A stretch of DNA of 64,000 nucleotides. It comes from Corynascus novoguineensis. Lineage: Eukaryota > Ascomycota > Sordariomycetes > Sordariales > Chaetomiaceae. This document shows, piece by piece, positions 1 to 10,148 of this stretch. How positions within the stretch are numbered: the first letter of the stretch is position 1; each line of letters opens with the position of its first letter. The position numbers were made by a program, and so were the translations under genes. The notes beneath the pieces were generated by a model that saw only the letters and a program-made list of their open reading frames with translations, did not search any database and was not told the origin of the DNA. The stretch is taken from assembly GCA_033296725.1 (NCBI GenBank), contig MU857639.1:162457-226456 (forward strand), read 5' to 3'.

Positions 1-1038
1 CCGTTCACCTGATAACTATCCTGGATCGATGTTTCAAACCCGGGGAAATGTAACCTCGTCTGGAGGAATAAGCATCGCGAAGGCTTCCATAAACCGACAT
101 TTGCGGTGTTCCCCTGGGTACTGTACTCTGTGCTATTTGGGTTCGGGTTCGCTGCCCCGCGTTGTATGCCCCGCGGCTGCCTGCCTATTCATCTTCTGTT
201 AGAGCGCATGTCATCATAAGTCAACCGCCCGCAGGCAACAAAGTCAATGGATACATTTTTCAGGGCTTTACAAAATACAACAGTGATCTCCGACGCCTCT
301 TTGCTCGGTTAGCCGTATTTGTCACTTGAACCAGCCTCCAAACGGCTGTCATCGTGAACGCTCGCGTGAAGGTCCCGCCGACAGTAACGTTATCAGGATG
401 ATTGCGCTACCCCGCAGACCTCCCCGTAGTCTTCGGCAACGTCAGTGGCTGGCGGCCAAAACGGGCCCACAAATTTTCAGGGTCCCTCAAGCCGTGATAG
501 CCGCAGCCGTCGAATCAGGAAAACCGACGGGCACAAGCGGGCCTGCCGGTTGGCTGTTTTGGGCGACCCACTTCCACCAGGCGGGGCGATCATCGCCGGC
601 CAGGGCAAATCCAACCTTGGAAGTCCACGATCGCTCATGTCTGAGGCACCAAGTCAGCGCCTGAAAGTGCGCAGTTTATTACTCGGCCCTCTCCCACCTG
701 TCTTCTTCGCTTTTCCGCCCGCTCCTAACACCACCAACTTCTTTTCCGCGATCATTCCACAACACCATCTTCCTCTTTTCCCGACGAGCGTACGCTCTCC
801 CATGACATCAGTTTTGGCCAATCGTGGCCTTCGTCATGTAAGTTTGACAGCACGATTAACGGATCCCCACGTGTCGCCGCCGCAGCTGATGCCATCATTG
901 CATAACCGCATCCCGTGCACAATTGCCCGTCTATCTCGACAACCCTTTTGCTCTTACTGACGATCATGCAGAACGCCAGGTAGCCTCAGTTCCGACCAGT
1001 AGCATGTTACTGGTGCCTACCTTGCTCTGCCCCTCATC
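1..1038. other. upstream region of the EPDGKY-repeat gene
   Basis: I see no convincing gene here. The stretch around 680-790 is strongly pyrimidine-rich, as fungal leaders often are just upstream of the translated region, so it probably contains the promoter and 5' leader of the gene that starts at 1039. Open frames in this stretch have no recognisable protein features. Confidence 0.5.
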
Positions 1039-4000
1039 ATGTCGTTGAGCATCACTTCCACCGTCGCCCGTCGGGGGCGGCATCTAAATATCAACCGTTT
1101 TGCCGCTCTCGGCTCGCTCGGGAGCGGTTCGGTACCTCAGAACCATCGGCAGCAGACCCGGGGCTCCAAGTTTAATCGCCTACCATCCCACCTCGAACCA
1201 TACATTCGCTCTGATGTCTATACCCGGCACTATTCCCACGGATACAAGTACTGCGAGAACCTCTACCGGCGGCGAACCTGGGACAAGAATTCCTTGGCCG
1301 AAGATGCCAAATCGACCTTGAAACGGGTCATCCACAACTGGTTCCCCGAACGCCGGGGTCGTTTAGCTGCAGGGCGTTGTCTCAACACGGATGCCGCTAG
1401 CCGAAAGACCCCCGACAACCCCAACGGCGTCCGGCCAGGACAGAACATTGAAGATGCCGAGAGGGCGCCGCTGGAGCATCTTCTGTTCGGTGACGAGAAG
1501 GGCCAGCCATCTAAGAGGACAGGCCGTTCCAACCAAGGGAAGGCCAATCTTGACTATGACATCGATCCTATCACAAACCGCAAAATCTTGAAGAATAAAG
1601 CGGACACCACATACGCCGCCGTGGGCCGAGGAGTGGATATCCCTGTCAAGACTTCTAATGCAAAGGCCCAGAAGTCCCCATTTGTCAATCACTATGGGAC
1701 ACCCCACAGGACCCTTTTAGACACTCTCAACTTAGAGCACAAGGAGGTCCGATGGCACCGGAACGATTCAATCGGATCAGCCACGTCGATGGCTGCGTCG
1801 TGGAGCCGTCGCCCGGATGCTCCTGAGTATCCTGATCTGCATCGTTACACGGCCGTCAGAGCTCATGAACCGGACGGAAAGTACAAGGCCGAATCAGCTG
1901 CACCGCCAGAACCCAAAGATTTGGACGAGTACGGCCCTGTGAGAGCCCATGAGCCAGACGGCAAGTACAAGATCGAGCCCGAGGCCACGGTGGAGCCCCA
2001 GGAGTTGAAAAAGTACGGGTTCGTCCACTCTCGGCAGGCTGAGGCTCAGGCGAACGACCAGCCTGAGTTATCCGTCAATGCTGAGGAGCTGGAGAAGTAT
2101 GGCGCTGTGCGCAGCCAGGAGCCAGATGGCAAGTACAAGTTCGAGCCAGAGTCTTCTGTGGACTCGGAGGAGTTGAGCCGCTACGGTGCCGTGCGAAGTC
2201 ATGAGCCGGATGGCAAGTACAAGCTTGAGTCGCAGGAGTCTGCCGTGGACTCGGAAGAGTTGGCGAGGTACGGTGCTGTCCGGAGTCACGAACCAGATGG
2301 GAAGTACAAGCTCGAGACACAGGAGTCTGCGGTGAATCCAGAGGAGCTGAGCCGGTACGGGGCTGTGCGAAGCCATGAGCCCGACGGCAAGTACAAGTTG
2401 GAGTCGCAATCCCCGGTCGATCCAAACGAGTTGAGCCGGTACGGTGCTGTGCGGAGTCATGAGCCTGATGGCAAGTACAAGCTCGAATCACAGGAGTCTT
2501 CCGTGGACCCGGAAGAATTGGCCAAGTACGGGGCCGTACGCAGCCATGAGCCTGATGGGAAGTACAAGCTCGAGTCGGAGCCGGGGCCTACCGTGGATCC
2601 GGAAGAGCTAGCAAAATACGGGGCAGTGCGCAGTCACGAACCGGACGGCAAGTACAAATACGCGGCAGAGTACACCGAGACCCCGGACGAGGCAGAGCTG
2701 GCAGCGTACAGGAAGCCAGTTCTTGCTCACGAGCCGGATGGACTGTACGCCGCGAATTACGTCCAGGAAGAGTATGGTGCGGAAGAGCTGGCCAAGTACC
2801 GGCAGCCTTTCTTCTCTCACGAGCCCGACGGCAAGTATGCGGCTTCCTACGTTGAGCCGTCGCAAGATGTGGCCGAGCTGTCCAAGTACAAGCCCTTTCG
2901 CAGTCATGAACCTGATGGAAAATATGCCGCCAACTACGTCGTGGAGCAACCTGATCCTAGTGAGCTGTCGACCTATGGAGCATTCCGAAGCCACGAGCCA
3001 GATGGCATGTATGCCCTGAGGAACGCGGTTCCCATTCCTCCTGTCGAGACACAAAGATATCAGGCTTTCCGCAGCCACGAACCCGATGGCAAATATGCGG
3101 CCGAAGTACAGGCTGCCAAAGAGGCTCAAGACCTCGCCAACCATGAGGCTTTCACCTACGAGGACGCCGAAACTCGGCCGATGCCTCAACAATCTCAACC
3201 AAGTAAGGACGCCCCCGACCTGGGGGGATACAGTGCCCCTCATTACGAAACGAGTACAACGACCGAGGCTAACACAGCCTACGAGGATTATGATCCAGAA
3301 GAGCTGCGCAAATACCAGGCTGTGCGGTGGAATGAACCAGACGGGAAGCATCAGGAGACAGTAACCACAGGTCAAACTCTCCTTGAGTACGACCTGAACG
3401 GCGAAGCCGCCAAACAGGAACAGACGCCTTTTCGTAAGAAGGTGGAGGAGCTGATGACCAGGGCTGCAGCCGAGTCTGATGCATCGGACGCTGAGAACGG
3501 CCGCAACCAGAACACCAGAGTCTTGACGGGCAACTTTGTTCGGGATTTTCCGGAGGAGTTCTCCAAGTCTTGGGCAGCTGATACCGCCCTGGCTTCTTCC
3601 TCTCCCTCATGCTTGTCACCGGACCAAGAGTCATCAGAAGACAACGTTCAACCTGCATTGGACCGCTACAATAGCAGAGACAAGGCAGATGACTCCTCGG
3701 CCCCCTCCAATCCTAACCCTCCCTCACCAAATCATTACAAAATCCTTGTCTACGACCCTACCAAGCAATGCATCGAGACCGCTGAAACGACCTCCACCGT
3801 CCCGGACAGCGCTGCACCGCTGACACCAGCCGAGATCCTCCTCCGCATCTCCAACCCAGCCAAGTTTTTCCCCCACTTTGCACCCCTCCAGGCTCAGGGC
3901 TTCGAGATCGTCTCGGGGAGCGGCGACGTGCTCATTTTTCGCAAGGTGCGCGGCGGCATCCCAACCGCCGAGACCGGCGCCTCGTCCGCGTCTTCTGTTA

Positions 4001-4368
4001 CCGCTATGTCTCCTGGTACGGGTGCCGGCGGCGTAAATCCGATCGACATGACGGGTGAGCGCCGCGACTACACGGTCGCGGCCGGCCGGTTCGCCAGCCC
4101 CACGGGGTTTGTCAATTACGATCTGCCTTCGGCGGGGCGCTCTGATGAACAACGGGAGCACACGAGCCATGAGCACGCGGCAGCCGTTGGGGAAAAGGAA
4201 AGGACATCCTCTACTGCTGGGCCTGTGGGCAAGAAGGGGAAGCGGAGCCTGCCTAAGAAGGTTGCCGTGGGTGCGGTGTGCTTGGCCGGGAGCGCGTACT
4301 CGGTTGGTGTGGTCAGCGAGTATTTCAAGAACGGGGGTGTTGATGGGAAAGGACCCAAGGGTTTCTGA
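1039..4368 (+). CDS. EPDGKY tandem-repeat protein, putative mitochondrial, with C-terminal membrane segment
   Basis: A single-exon gene for 1109 residues. The N-terminus is rich in Arg, Ser and Thr with few acidic residues, which suggests a mitochondrial targeting peptide. Residues about 265-780 hold roughly 18 tandem units of about 28 residues with the consensus L-x-x-Y-G-A-V-R-S-H-E-P-D-G-K-Y followed by a variable acidic spacer. I count 15 units with the EPDG core intact and three degenerate ones. A non-repetitive region near residues 900-980 (NHYKILVYDPT... FEIVSGSGDVLIFRK) looks like a compact conserved domain. Near the C-terminus a short hydrophobic stretch (VAVGAVCLAGSAYSVGVVS) follows a Lys-rich segment and could be a membrane anchor. 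Similar fungal proteins are usually named only serine-threonine-rich protein; I know no biochemical function. The central units are nearly identical and the outer ones diverged, as expected if repeats expanded from the middle. Large open frames on the opposite strand here follow from the repeat and are not genes. Confidence 0.9.
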   Translation: MSLSITSTVARRGRHLNINRFAALGSLGSGSVPQNHRQQTRGSKFNRLPSHLEPYIRSDVYTRHYSHGYKYCENLYRRRTWDKNSLAEDAKSTLKRVIHNWFPERRGRLAAGRCLNTDAASRKTPDNPNGVRPGQNIEDAERAPLEHLLFGDEKGQPSKRTGRSNQGKANLDYDIDPITNRKILKNKADTTYAAVGRGVDIPVKTSNAKAQKSPFVNHYGTPHRTLLDTLNLEHKEVRWHRNDSIGSATSMAASWSRRPDAPEYPDLHRYTAVRAHEPDGKYKAESAAPPEPKDLDEYGPVRAHEPDGKYKIEPEATVEPQELKKYGFVHSRQAEAQANDQPELSVNAEELEKYGAVRSQEPDGKYKFEPESSVDSEELSRYGAVRSHEPDGKYKLESQESAVDSEELARYGAVRSHEPDGKYKLETQESAVNPEELSRYGAVRSHEPDGKYKLESQSPVDPNELSRYGAVRSHEPDGKYKLESQESSVDPEELAKYGAVRSHEPDGKYKLESEPGPTVDPEELAKYGAVRSHEPDGKYKYAAEYTETPDEAELAAYRKPVLAHEPDGLYAANYVQEEYGAEELAKYRQPFFSHEPDGKYAASYVEPSQDVAELSKYKPFRSHEPDGKYAANYVVEQPDPSELSTYGAFRSHEPDGMYALRNAVPIPPVETQRYQAFRSHEPDGKYAAEVQAAKEAQDLANHEAFTYEDAETRPMPQQSQPSKDAPDLGGYSAPHYETSTTTEANTAYEDYDPEELRKYQAVRWNEPDGKHQETVTTGQTLLEYDLNGEAAKQEQTPFRKKVEELMTRAAAESDASDAENGRNQNTRVLTGNFVRDFPEEFSKSWAADTALASSSPSCLSPDQESSEDNVQPALDRYNSRDKADDSSAPSNPNPPSPNHYKILVYDPTKQCIETAETTSTVPDSAAPLTPAEILLRISNPAKFFPHFAPLQAQGFEIVSGSGDVLIFRKVRGGIPTAETGASSASSVTAMSPGTGAGGVNPIDMTGERRDYTVAAGRFASPTGFVNYDLPSAGRSDEQREHTSHEHAAAVGEKERTSSTAGPVGKKGKRSLPKKVAVGAVCLAGSAYSVGVVSEYFKNGGVDGKGPKGF

Positions 4369-5341
4369 GTGTCTTACTGCCTTAGGAGCTGTCGTCCTAG
4401 CTGCGGTGATGCTCGAGCGTTTCCACCGCCAGTCTTACAGCGCCATTACTCTTCTTACCTTTTTTTTTTTTCTTTTTACCTGCATTGTTGGTTTGTCCGG
4501 AGTTTGTTTGGGGTCATTCGGTGGGCGCACACGAGGCACCATGGAGCATTTGGGCTTTTGATTTTCGACATGACACCCCGGGCGTTGCTCAGTTTGTTCT
4601 TTATGGGACGGAGGGAAGGGAAGGCATTCTGGCGTCGCACTCTCGTTTATACATTCCGGGCCGGATCAGATTGCAAGTACAAATACCACGGGAAGGAACT
4701 GGTTGGGGTTTAAGGGTGTTTGCGAGCGTTGCGATGGTTTAGAGAGTAGGAACAAATTTGCATTATTCTCAAACATGGCCCCTGTTGCGTGTATTGATGT
4801 GTGACGATGTGATAGACGTGGACTAATCACTAAATTTGTACGCCGCGAAGTATGTTTACTTCATAACTTTTGTATCGAGGTCTAAGCAATCTCAATGGCT
4901 CATATTTTGATGGCATCTGATGGCCGTAACGGCAGCTGTCGTGGTCTTCGACGCTGCTTCATGTGCGCGCACCCCCTTGGCGTTGGTGATGTAGAGACAA
5001 AACAACCAGATGCGGGTGCCCATTCCTAAGCCCATAAGTATGACACAAATGAAATATTGTCGTAGCCTCGTCGATTCGCTGAGCCCAGCGTTCAGTGTTC
5101 TGTGGTAAAAGGAAGGTCTGGAGAACCGTGTTACGGCTCAAATATGATATGACGCCAATTCCCCTTACAGCGAGCAAATGATCCCAAACTAGTGGAATAA
5201 AACAAGGACTTGAAAGAAAAAAATAATACAGCTATGAGAAAGGAAAATTCAAGGAGAAACATGACAAAGAAGAAGGAGTACAGAAACCAGGATCGTGCAA
5301 GAGCCCCTTATCTCCCACCCCTAGTGACCAAAGCAAGTCGT
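4369..5341. other. 3' flanks of two convergent genes
   Basis: This lies between convergent genes, so it should hold both 3' UTRs. A T-rich run at about 4459-4477 follows the stop at 4368, and A-rich sequence at about 5214-5280 lies downstream of the minus-strand gene. No gene is supported. Confidence 0.5.
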
Positions 5342-5644
5342 TTACGATTCGCTGAACCCGCCCATCTTGCCCGCCGCCCCTCCCTCTTCGCTCATGTACT
5401 GGCGCTTAAGCAGGTCGTGTTTGTACTCCTGGGCGTCCCAGCTCTGGCGGCGGTCGAGGGCCGGCTTCCAGGCGCCCGTGTGTGACATGGCGCGGGCGGA
5501 AGCGGCGCTGTTTTCTCTGGCGCCGGCGTTGGCATCGTGGTTGTTGGTACCGCTGTTGCTATGGCTCGGGGGTTTTTTGAGGAGGGAAGAGGCAAGGTCC
5601 TCAAAGGCATCGCCTGGGCCGGTGGAAGTGGTGGAGTTCGACAT
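5342..5644 (-). CDS. small hydrophilic conserved-looking protein of unknown function
   Basis: A 100-residue intronless frame starting at MSNSTTST. An in-frame ATG lies six codons upstream at 5662, but the downstream one begins the Ser/Thr-rich start more usual for this sort of protein, so I prefer it. There is no signal peptide or membrane segment. The N-terminal half is low complexity (Ser, Asn, Ala, Gly). The C-terminal third carries a denser, charged motif, AWKPALDRRQSWDAQEYKHD, followed by LLKRQY, which reads like a conserved helix and resembles small uncharacterised ascomycete proteins. I do not recognise a domain. It lies tail-to-tail with the repeat-protein gene and in tandem with the membrane-protein gene upstream. 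The coding assignment rests on codon character and on that motif. Confidence 0.6.
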   Translation of the reverse strand: MSNSTTSTGPGDAFEDLASSLLKKPPSHSNSGTNNHDANAGARENSAASARAMSHTGAWKPALDRRQSWDAQEYKHDLLKRQYMSEEGGAAGKMGGFSES

Positions 5645-6099
5645 CGTGGCTGTTGGGGACAAGAAGGTTGTTAACAGAATGTGGAAGCTTGGCGTTTGGC
5701 GTTATCGTGGGTTACGGGCTGAGAGTTGCAGACCGAGGGAAGACTTGTAAGTGACAAATGAGTTCAGAGACTGTGCTGGTGAATGTCGCTTCGTGAAGTG
5801 AAGCGCGAGGCATAGATGGAAGGATATCGGTTTGAAAGACTGGATTTAAAAAAGTGTCCAAGAAATGCGAGAACATGTGCTCTTCACCTGAACCGGGGCA
5901 ACTGACATGTCGTGCATGAGCTGCCTCTGATGTCGTCGGCGGGGTGAAGGTGGCACTTGGCGGGAGGGGCTGCGTTATCCGCACCCTGCTTCACAGGCGC
6001 CAAGACCCCATCGGTCCTCCCACCACCCCAAAAAATTCAGCGTGCATCTGATCGCCGTCGCCTCATCAACTCCAACCACATCATCTCAGCCGTCCCATG
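5645..6099. other. spacer between two minus-strand genes
   Basis: This 455-bp spacer should contain the promoter of the small gene ending at 5342 and the 3' end of the gene at 6100-7632. I see no distinct motif or gene. Confidence 0.4.
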
Positions 6100-7632
6100 T
6101 CACAGCATTGCATCACGTTGCGTGTTTTTCGAACCAGCCTCCCACAATCCTGATTTTCCTCGCCCTGGCGTACTAGCTCTTGACGCGCTGCCGCTGAATC
6201 CCGGTTTTGGTGATGGCTTGGGCAATTGAGCACTCCGTCTCGCCACTGCCGCACTCGCTGCAGCCGCAGCCGCCGCCGCAGCTGATGGACTCCTTGGACT
6301 GCGCGGCATCTTCCAAAAACTGCGGGCACTTGGGCTTACTGAGGTTGGCGAGGGCCGCCCCATCGCGAGCGGGTTCGGTATCTTGAGCCTACCCAAAGCT
6401 GCGGCCGGGTCGTTGACCTTTTCGCCGAACGACTCCCGAACGGTTCGACGCGCCGATCTTGTGGAGAGCATTGAGCGCGGCGAGGACTGCGGTGGATGCA
6501 GCCCCGGACTTCTAGGCCACAGCCTCTGGTGTATCCATGTCTTTGCGGGCGGCTGCACGAGGATGTCTCCTTCAAGCTCGGCCGGATTGGGCGTGCTGCC
6601 GATCGCTGGAGGCCCGGCAGGCCTGGCAGGTCCGGCATCCAGCTCGGACACTGGACTAATGATAGACATTGTCGCCCCCGATGTCGTCCTCGTGTGCCGG
6701 CGCCCATTCTCCAGGCTGGTTTCGTCGCCTTCCTTTGTCGAGGGCGTTCCTTTCCGCCTCGCGGCCCTCTTTCTCTGTCGCCGGACCAGAAGAAATGCCC
6801 CCACCCAGAGCGCAATGCCGGCAACTACCGTCACCAAGACAATAACCACGATGCTCGTGGTCCGGTCCAGCGACCCAATTCCTCCACTTGAGCCGCTGGC
6901 GGCATCGTTTGACGGGTCGCGACTATTCGTCGGATTTGGGGTCTCGTATATCAGCGTGAAAGACACGGGACTGTTCGGGTTCGCATCGGTATACATGCCC
7001 CCCGTTTCGTTCTCTCCGGAGTCCGGTGCCGGTTGCCCTCCTGGTTCCCCGGTCGGCTTTGCCTCGGAGTCTGCGGTGATAGTCGGCCCCATTACGGGGT
7101 CCCGTGTTGTCCTCTGGGAATCTGTCTTGGCAAGTTGTAGTCCTGGCGTGAGGGGATGTGTCTCAAGCTTGGTCAGGTCTGCCGCCACCCATCGAATCTG
7201 AATTGCTGGTCCTAGAGTGAAAAGCGCTCCGGGTGTCGTGGTGTCGCGCGCGAAGCCCCATACACCACCGCGGTAGTCAGTAACGTCTGTGGTACAGGTC
7301 AAGCCGCTGGGTACGCAGTACACGGCCGTCTCTCCGGGCGCGATCGCAGGGAACCCTTCGTCTGTCCGCGTCCTGGTGATGCCACAACTGGGACCGACAA
7401 CAAAACCTTGGGGACAGATGGCAGGCGAGTAGTATTGGAAGCCGGCGTTTGCAATGTTGGTCCTCCACGCGGGCGGGTCACACGATGTTGGGCCCGTTGT
7501 TGGGAAAGGCGGGTACTGAGAGAACAACCAGGTGGTCGTCAGGAGCCAGGAAGTGGGACAGGGAGGCGTAAATACGGCTGTTAGCGCAGCAAGCGGCGTC
7601 GTGCCGCCATGGACTGCAGTTGGAGCTGACAT
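6100..7632 (-). CDS. single-pass membrane protein with Cys-containing ectodomain and low-complexity cytoplasmic tail
   Basis: A 510-residue intronless gene. Residues 1-160 contain spaced Cys and Trp residues (PPCPTSW, SCDPPAW, CVPSGLTC) typical of an extracellular domain. A Pro/Thr/Gly-rich linker follows, then one strong transmembrane segment at about residues 262-288 (TSIVVIVLVTVVAGIALWVG), immediately followed by a basic stop-transfer patch (RRQRKRAARRK). The C-terminal 210 residues are Ser/Pro/Ala-rich, with an alanine run encoded by a GCN repeat at about 6240-6290. There is no obvious cleavable signal peptide, so the membrane segment probably acts as a signal anchor. The layout matches a common but uncharacterised group of ascomycete plasma-membrane proteins, some of them proposed wall-stress sensors; this protein lacks a WSC domain, so a sensor role is only a guess. 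Confidence 0.8.
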   Translation of the reverse strand: MSAPTAVHGGTTPLAALTAVFTPPCPTSWLLTTTWLFSQYPPFPTTGPTSCDPPAWRTNIANAGFQYYSPAICPQGFVVGPSCGITRTRTDEGFPAIAPGETAVYCVPSGLTCTTDVTDYRGGVWGFARDTTTPGALFTLGPAIQIRWVAADLTKLETHPLTPGLQLAKTDSQRTTRDPVMGPTITADSEAKPTGEPGGQPAPDSGENETGGMYTDANPNSPVSFTLIYETPNPTNSRDPSNDAASGSSGGIGSLDRTTSIVVIVLVTVVAGIALWVGAFLLVRRQRKRAARRKGTPSTKEGDETSLENGRRHTRTTSGATMSIISPVSELDAGPARPAGPPAIGSTPNPAELEGDILVQPPAKTWIHQRLWPRSPGLHPPQSSPRSMLSTRSARRTVRESFGEKVNDPAAALGRLKIPNPLAMGRPSPTSVSPSARSFWKMPRSPRSPSAAAAAAAAASAAVARRSAQLPKPSPKPGFSGSASRASTPGRGKSGLWEAGSKNTQRDAML

Positions 7633-10148
7633 CTAGCCCGAGGTGGCGTTGACGGAACCCCCCCAGTCAGCCAGTTGGGGCCGGCAAAGGGAAAAAAAAA
7701 CGTTCAAGAAATCGCATCGTCCCCGGTGAGGATGGTCTAAGGTTTTCTTTAAAGTTGTTGCACCACCGAAAGACAGCACAGCCATGGAATTCTGGACTTG
7801 TGTGTTGCCTTCGCATTATGCCACGGTAGATCGTCTTCCTTCCTCGCGGAATGGGAGGCAAAGCATCATGCGCAAAGATGACATCCGGGTCGAGTGCCAT
7901 CCGGGGACGGGTGCTAGGCGGATCTTTGCACCGCGCCCTGCCAAGATTCGCAGGATCGCGCGGGCCGATGTAACCAGCAGATCGAAACATGGCCCTGGGA
8001 CTGCCTGTTCGCTGTTGGTGCCTTCGAAACCTGAAAAGCCTAGAAGGAAGACGACGTCTGCGGCACAGCGCATCACGACATCCGCATGCCAAAAACAGCA
8101 CAACGGCCCAGGGAGTTCTCAGTACCCACCATCAACAATGCCTCCCTCCCTCTTCCCCACCCTCACTTCAACATTAAACTTAGCTTTATCAGGGCGCCCA
8201 AACAAGACAGACCTCAACACGGTGCATTCAACAGCAGCTGGGGTTCATCAAATCAGTATCCAAGCACAATAATCTGGATCCCACAATGCAGGTCCAATTC
8301 TGAAGTCATATCATTGTTCGTCGACTTGAAATTCGAGCAGATCTGCATAATGGGGAAGGGCCAGTCGATTTTTCCAGGTCATTCTTGATCCGCGCAGCCC
8401 TGAGGTCAAGCGCCGCATTTGCCTGTCGCCCACTGCGTGTAACCTTAAATTGCCACCGCAAGATGAACCGCCCCCAAAGTTCAGTCTTGTTTAGTATTAC
8501 GGGTTTGGCGACTTCCCCTCACCAAAGTGAAAGTCTAGTCGTCGTAAGTATCTTTAAGAATATAACAAGCCCTCATCGTCCCCGCAGGGTAGCTGAGAGT
8601 GGCTTATCGTTCGCCGTTTCATGTCGTCCCAACCCAACAACCAACTATGCAGAACATCGATCGAGGCCGACCTAGCGAGACAACACTCAGCCTTGGCATC
8701 AGTCAGCACGCGGCGCTGGTGCCAAAAACTCGGACCAACATTGGGTTGGCTGAGCACGTCCTGAGCTCGGTGGATGGTTGGACTTGGCCACACCAGTTAC
8801 AAACCACAAGGCGCATGCTGTCCTGGTTCAAAAAACCGAGTGAGAAAGCCGCCGGCCTTCATCGCATCCGGCGGCGCACATCTGACAAACGAGAACACTC
8901 ATGATTACGAGAGTATTAGTCCTCGTATTCCAACAGAGACAAAGGAAATGTTGCCATTGCAGACCAGTTGGTCATGCTGGAAGGATGACCGCCACGAAGC
9001 GAGTGATGAGCTACATGGTTGCCCACACGGTCGGGATGCCACGTGCGAAACTAACGACGGAGATCTTGCCGTGGGAAACGATATCATGCACGATCAGATC
9101 ATCAGAATGCATGGCAGGCCTAGAGTTTCTGTCTCTGCATTCGGTAAGAAAACCACTGCCAATTAAAGCTTCTCAGCGTCAGCCTTTAATACCGTCGAGC
9201 TGCTAACCCAAGAAAGCTTGGTCATACCTGAAAACATCGTTGTCAGAAGGGAATGCAGCTAAATGAAGATTACCCACTGTCATGGCAAGGCACTGCAATT
9301 TTTCAACAACTAGGGGCCTCAAAGGGTCACGCTAAGAGGAGACTTAGACTAAATCTAGGCGGCTCGCAGCTCAGCACCCGGAGACAGACCATGACTTCGA
9401 ACTCGCAACTCCCTGCTCAGCCCAGCATGTCGACATTGACAGAGTCACTAAGGTTTGGGTTGGACAGAAGCTGCGGTAGAAGCATGAGTATCCATTTGAC
9501 ATCTATCCGGGCAGTGACAGACACGGCAACTGATTGTATGATTCCGGCTCAAACCCTGCTTACTACAACCTGGGCTGGGCTTGTCACCAAGCTGCTGTTG
9601 CACAGGTCTAAGGAACACCACCATGGACAAAATCGCTCCTAGTTTTTAAGGGCAGAAAACGACCTAACTAATGGTTACGCATAACTACATCAGCTCAGGA
9701 GGCAAACCCCGAGATACAGCTTACGGCAGTCTAGAGCAGCGCACTCATCGAAGTAGATTGTGTCTAGAACCGAGCTCCAAATCTGGCCAACTTAGGTTAA
9801 TCGCCTGTCCAGGTTATTGGTCGCTGGAACTCTCGGTATTATTTCCGTCCTCCAGTGCTTGAGTATGACTAGCACCCTTGCTCGGGGATCCACGGTCAAA
9901 GAGTTCCTTTCCATAGATTGAGTTTCGCACCAACCTTTAAACCCGAGGGATTACTCCCGGGCTTGCCCGACCACACCAGCCACACAGACGTCAACTGGGG
10001 AGTGGAGGGGCACGATGGAATGCAACCTCAGCGTAGAGTCATGCTATCGCGGGGGATCTTTCTGCTCCCATAATACCACCTTTTTTTTTTGGATTTATGG
10101 TTAATCCTTTCCTTCCAGGCTTCACGTTGAATTTATTTTCGAAAGGCA
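7633..10148. other. 2.5-kb divergent intergenic region
   Basis: It lies between divergently oriented genes and so must contain both promoters. All open frames are short and lack domain character. A run of ten T's at 10081-10090 lies shortly upstream of the transporter start. No repeat or RNA gene recognised. Confidence 0.45.

Noticed and set aside
445..960. Two overlapping plus-strand frames before the first gene
   Set aside because: Low-quality Pro/Arg/Ser-rich translations with no domain, and they fall in the pyrimidine-rich leader of the 1039 gene.
2068..3375. Long minus-strand open frames over the EPDGKY repeats
   Set aside because: They mirror the repetitive coding sequence on the plus strand and read as repetitive Leu/Arg/Val-rich peptide without domain character.
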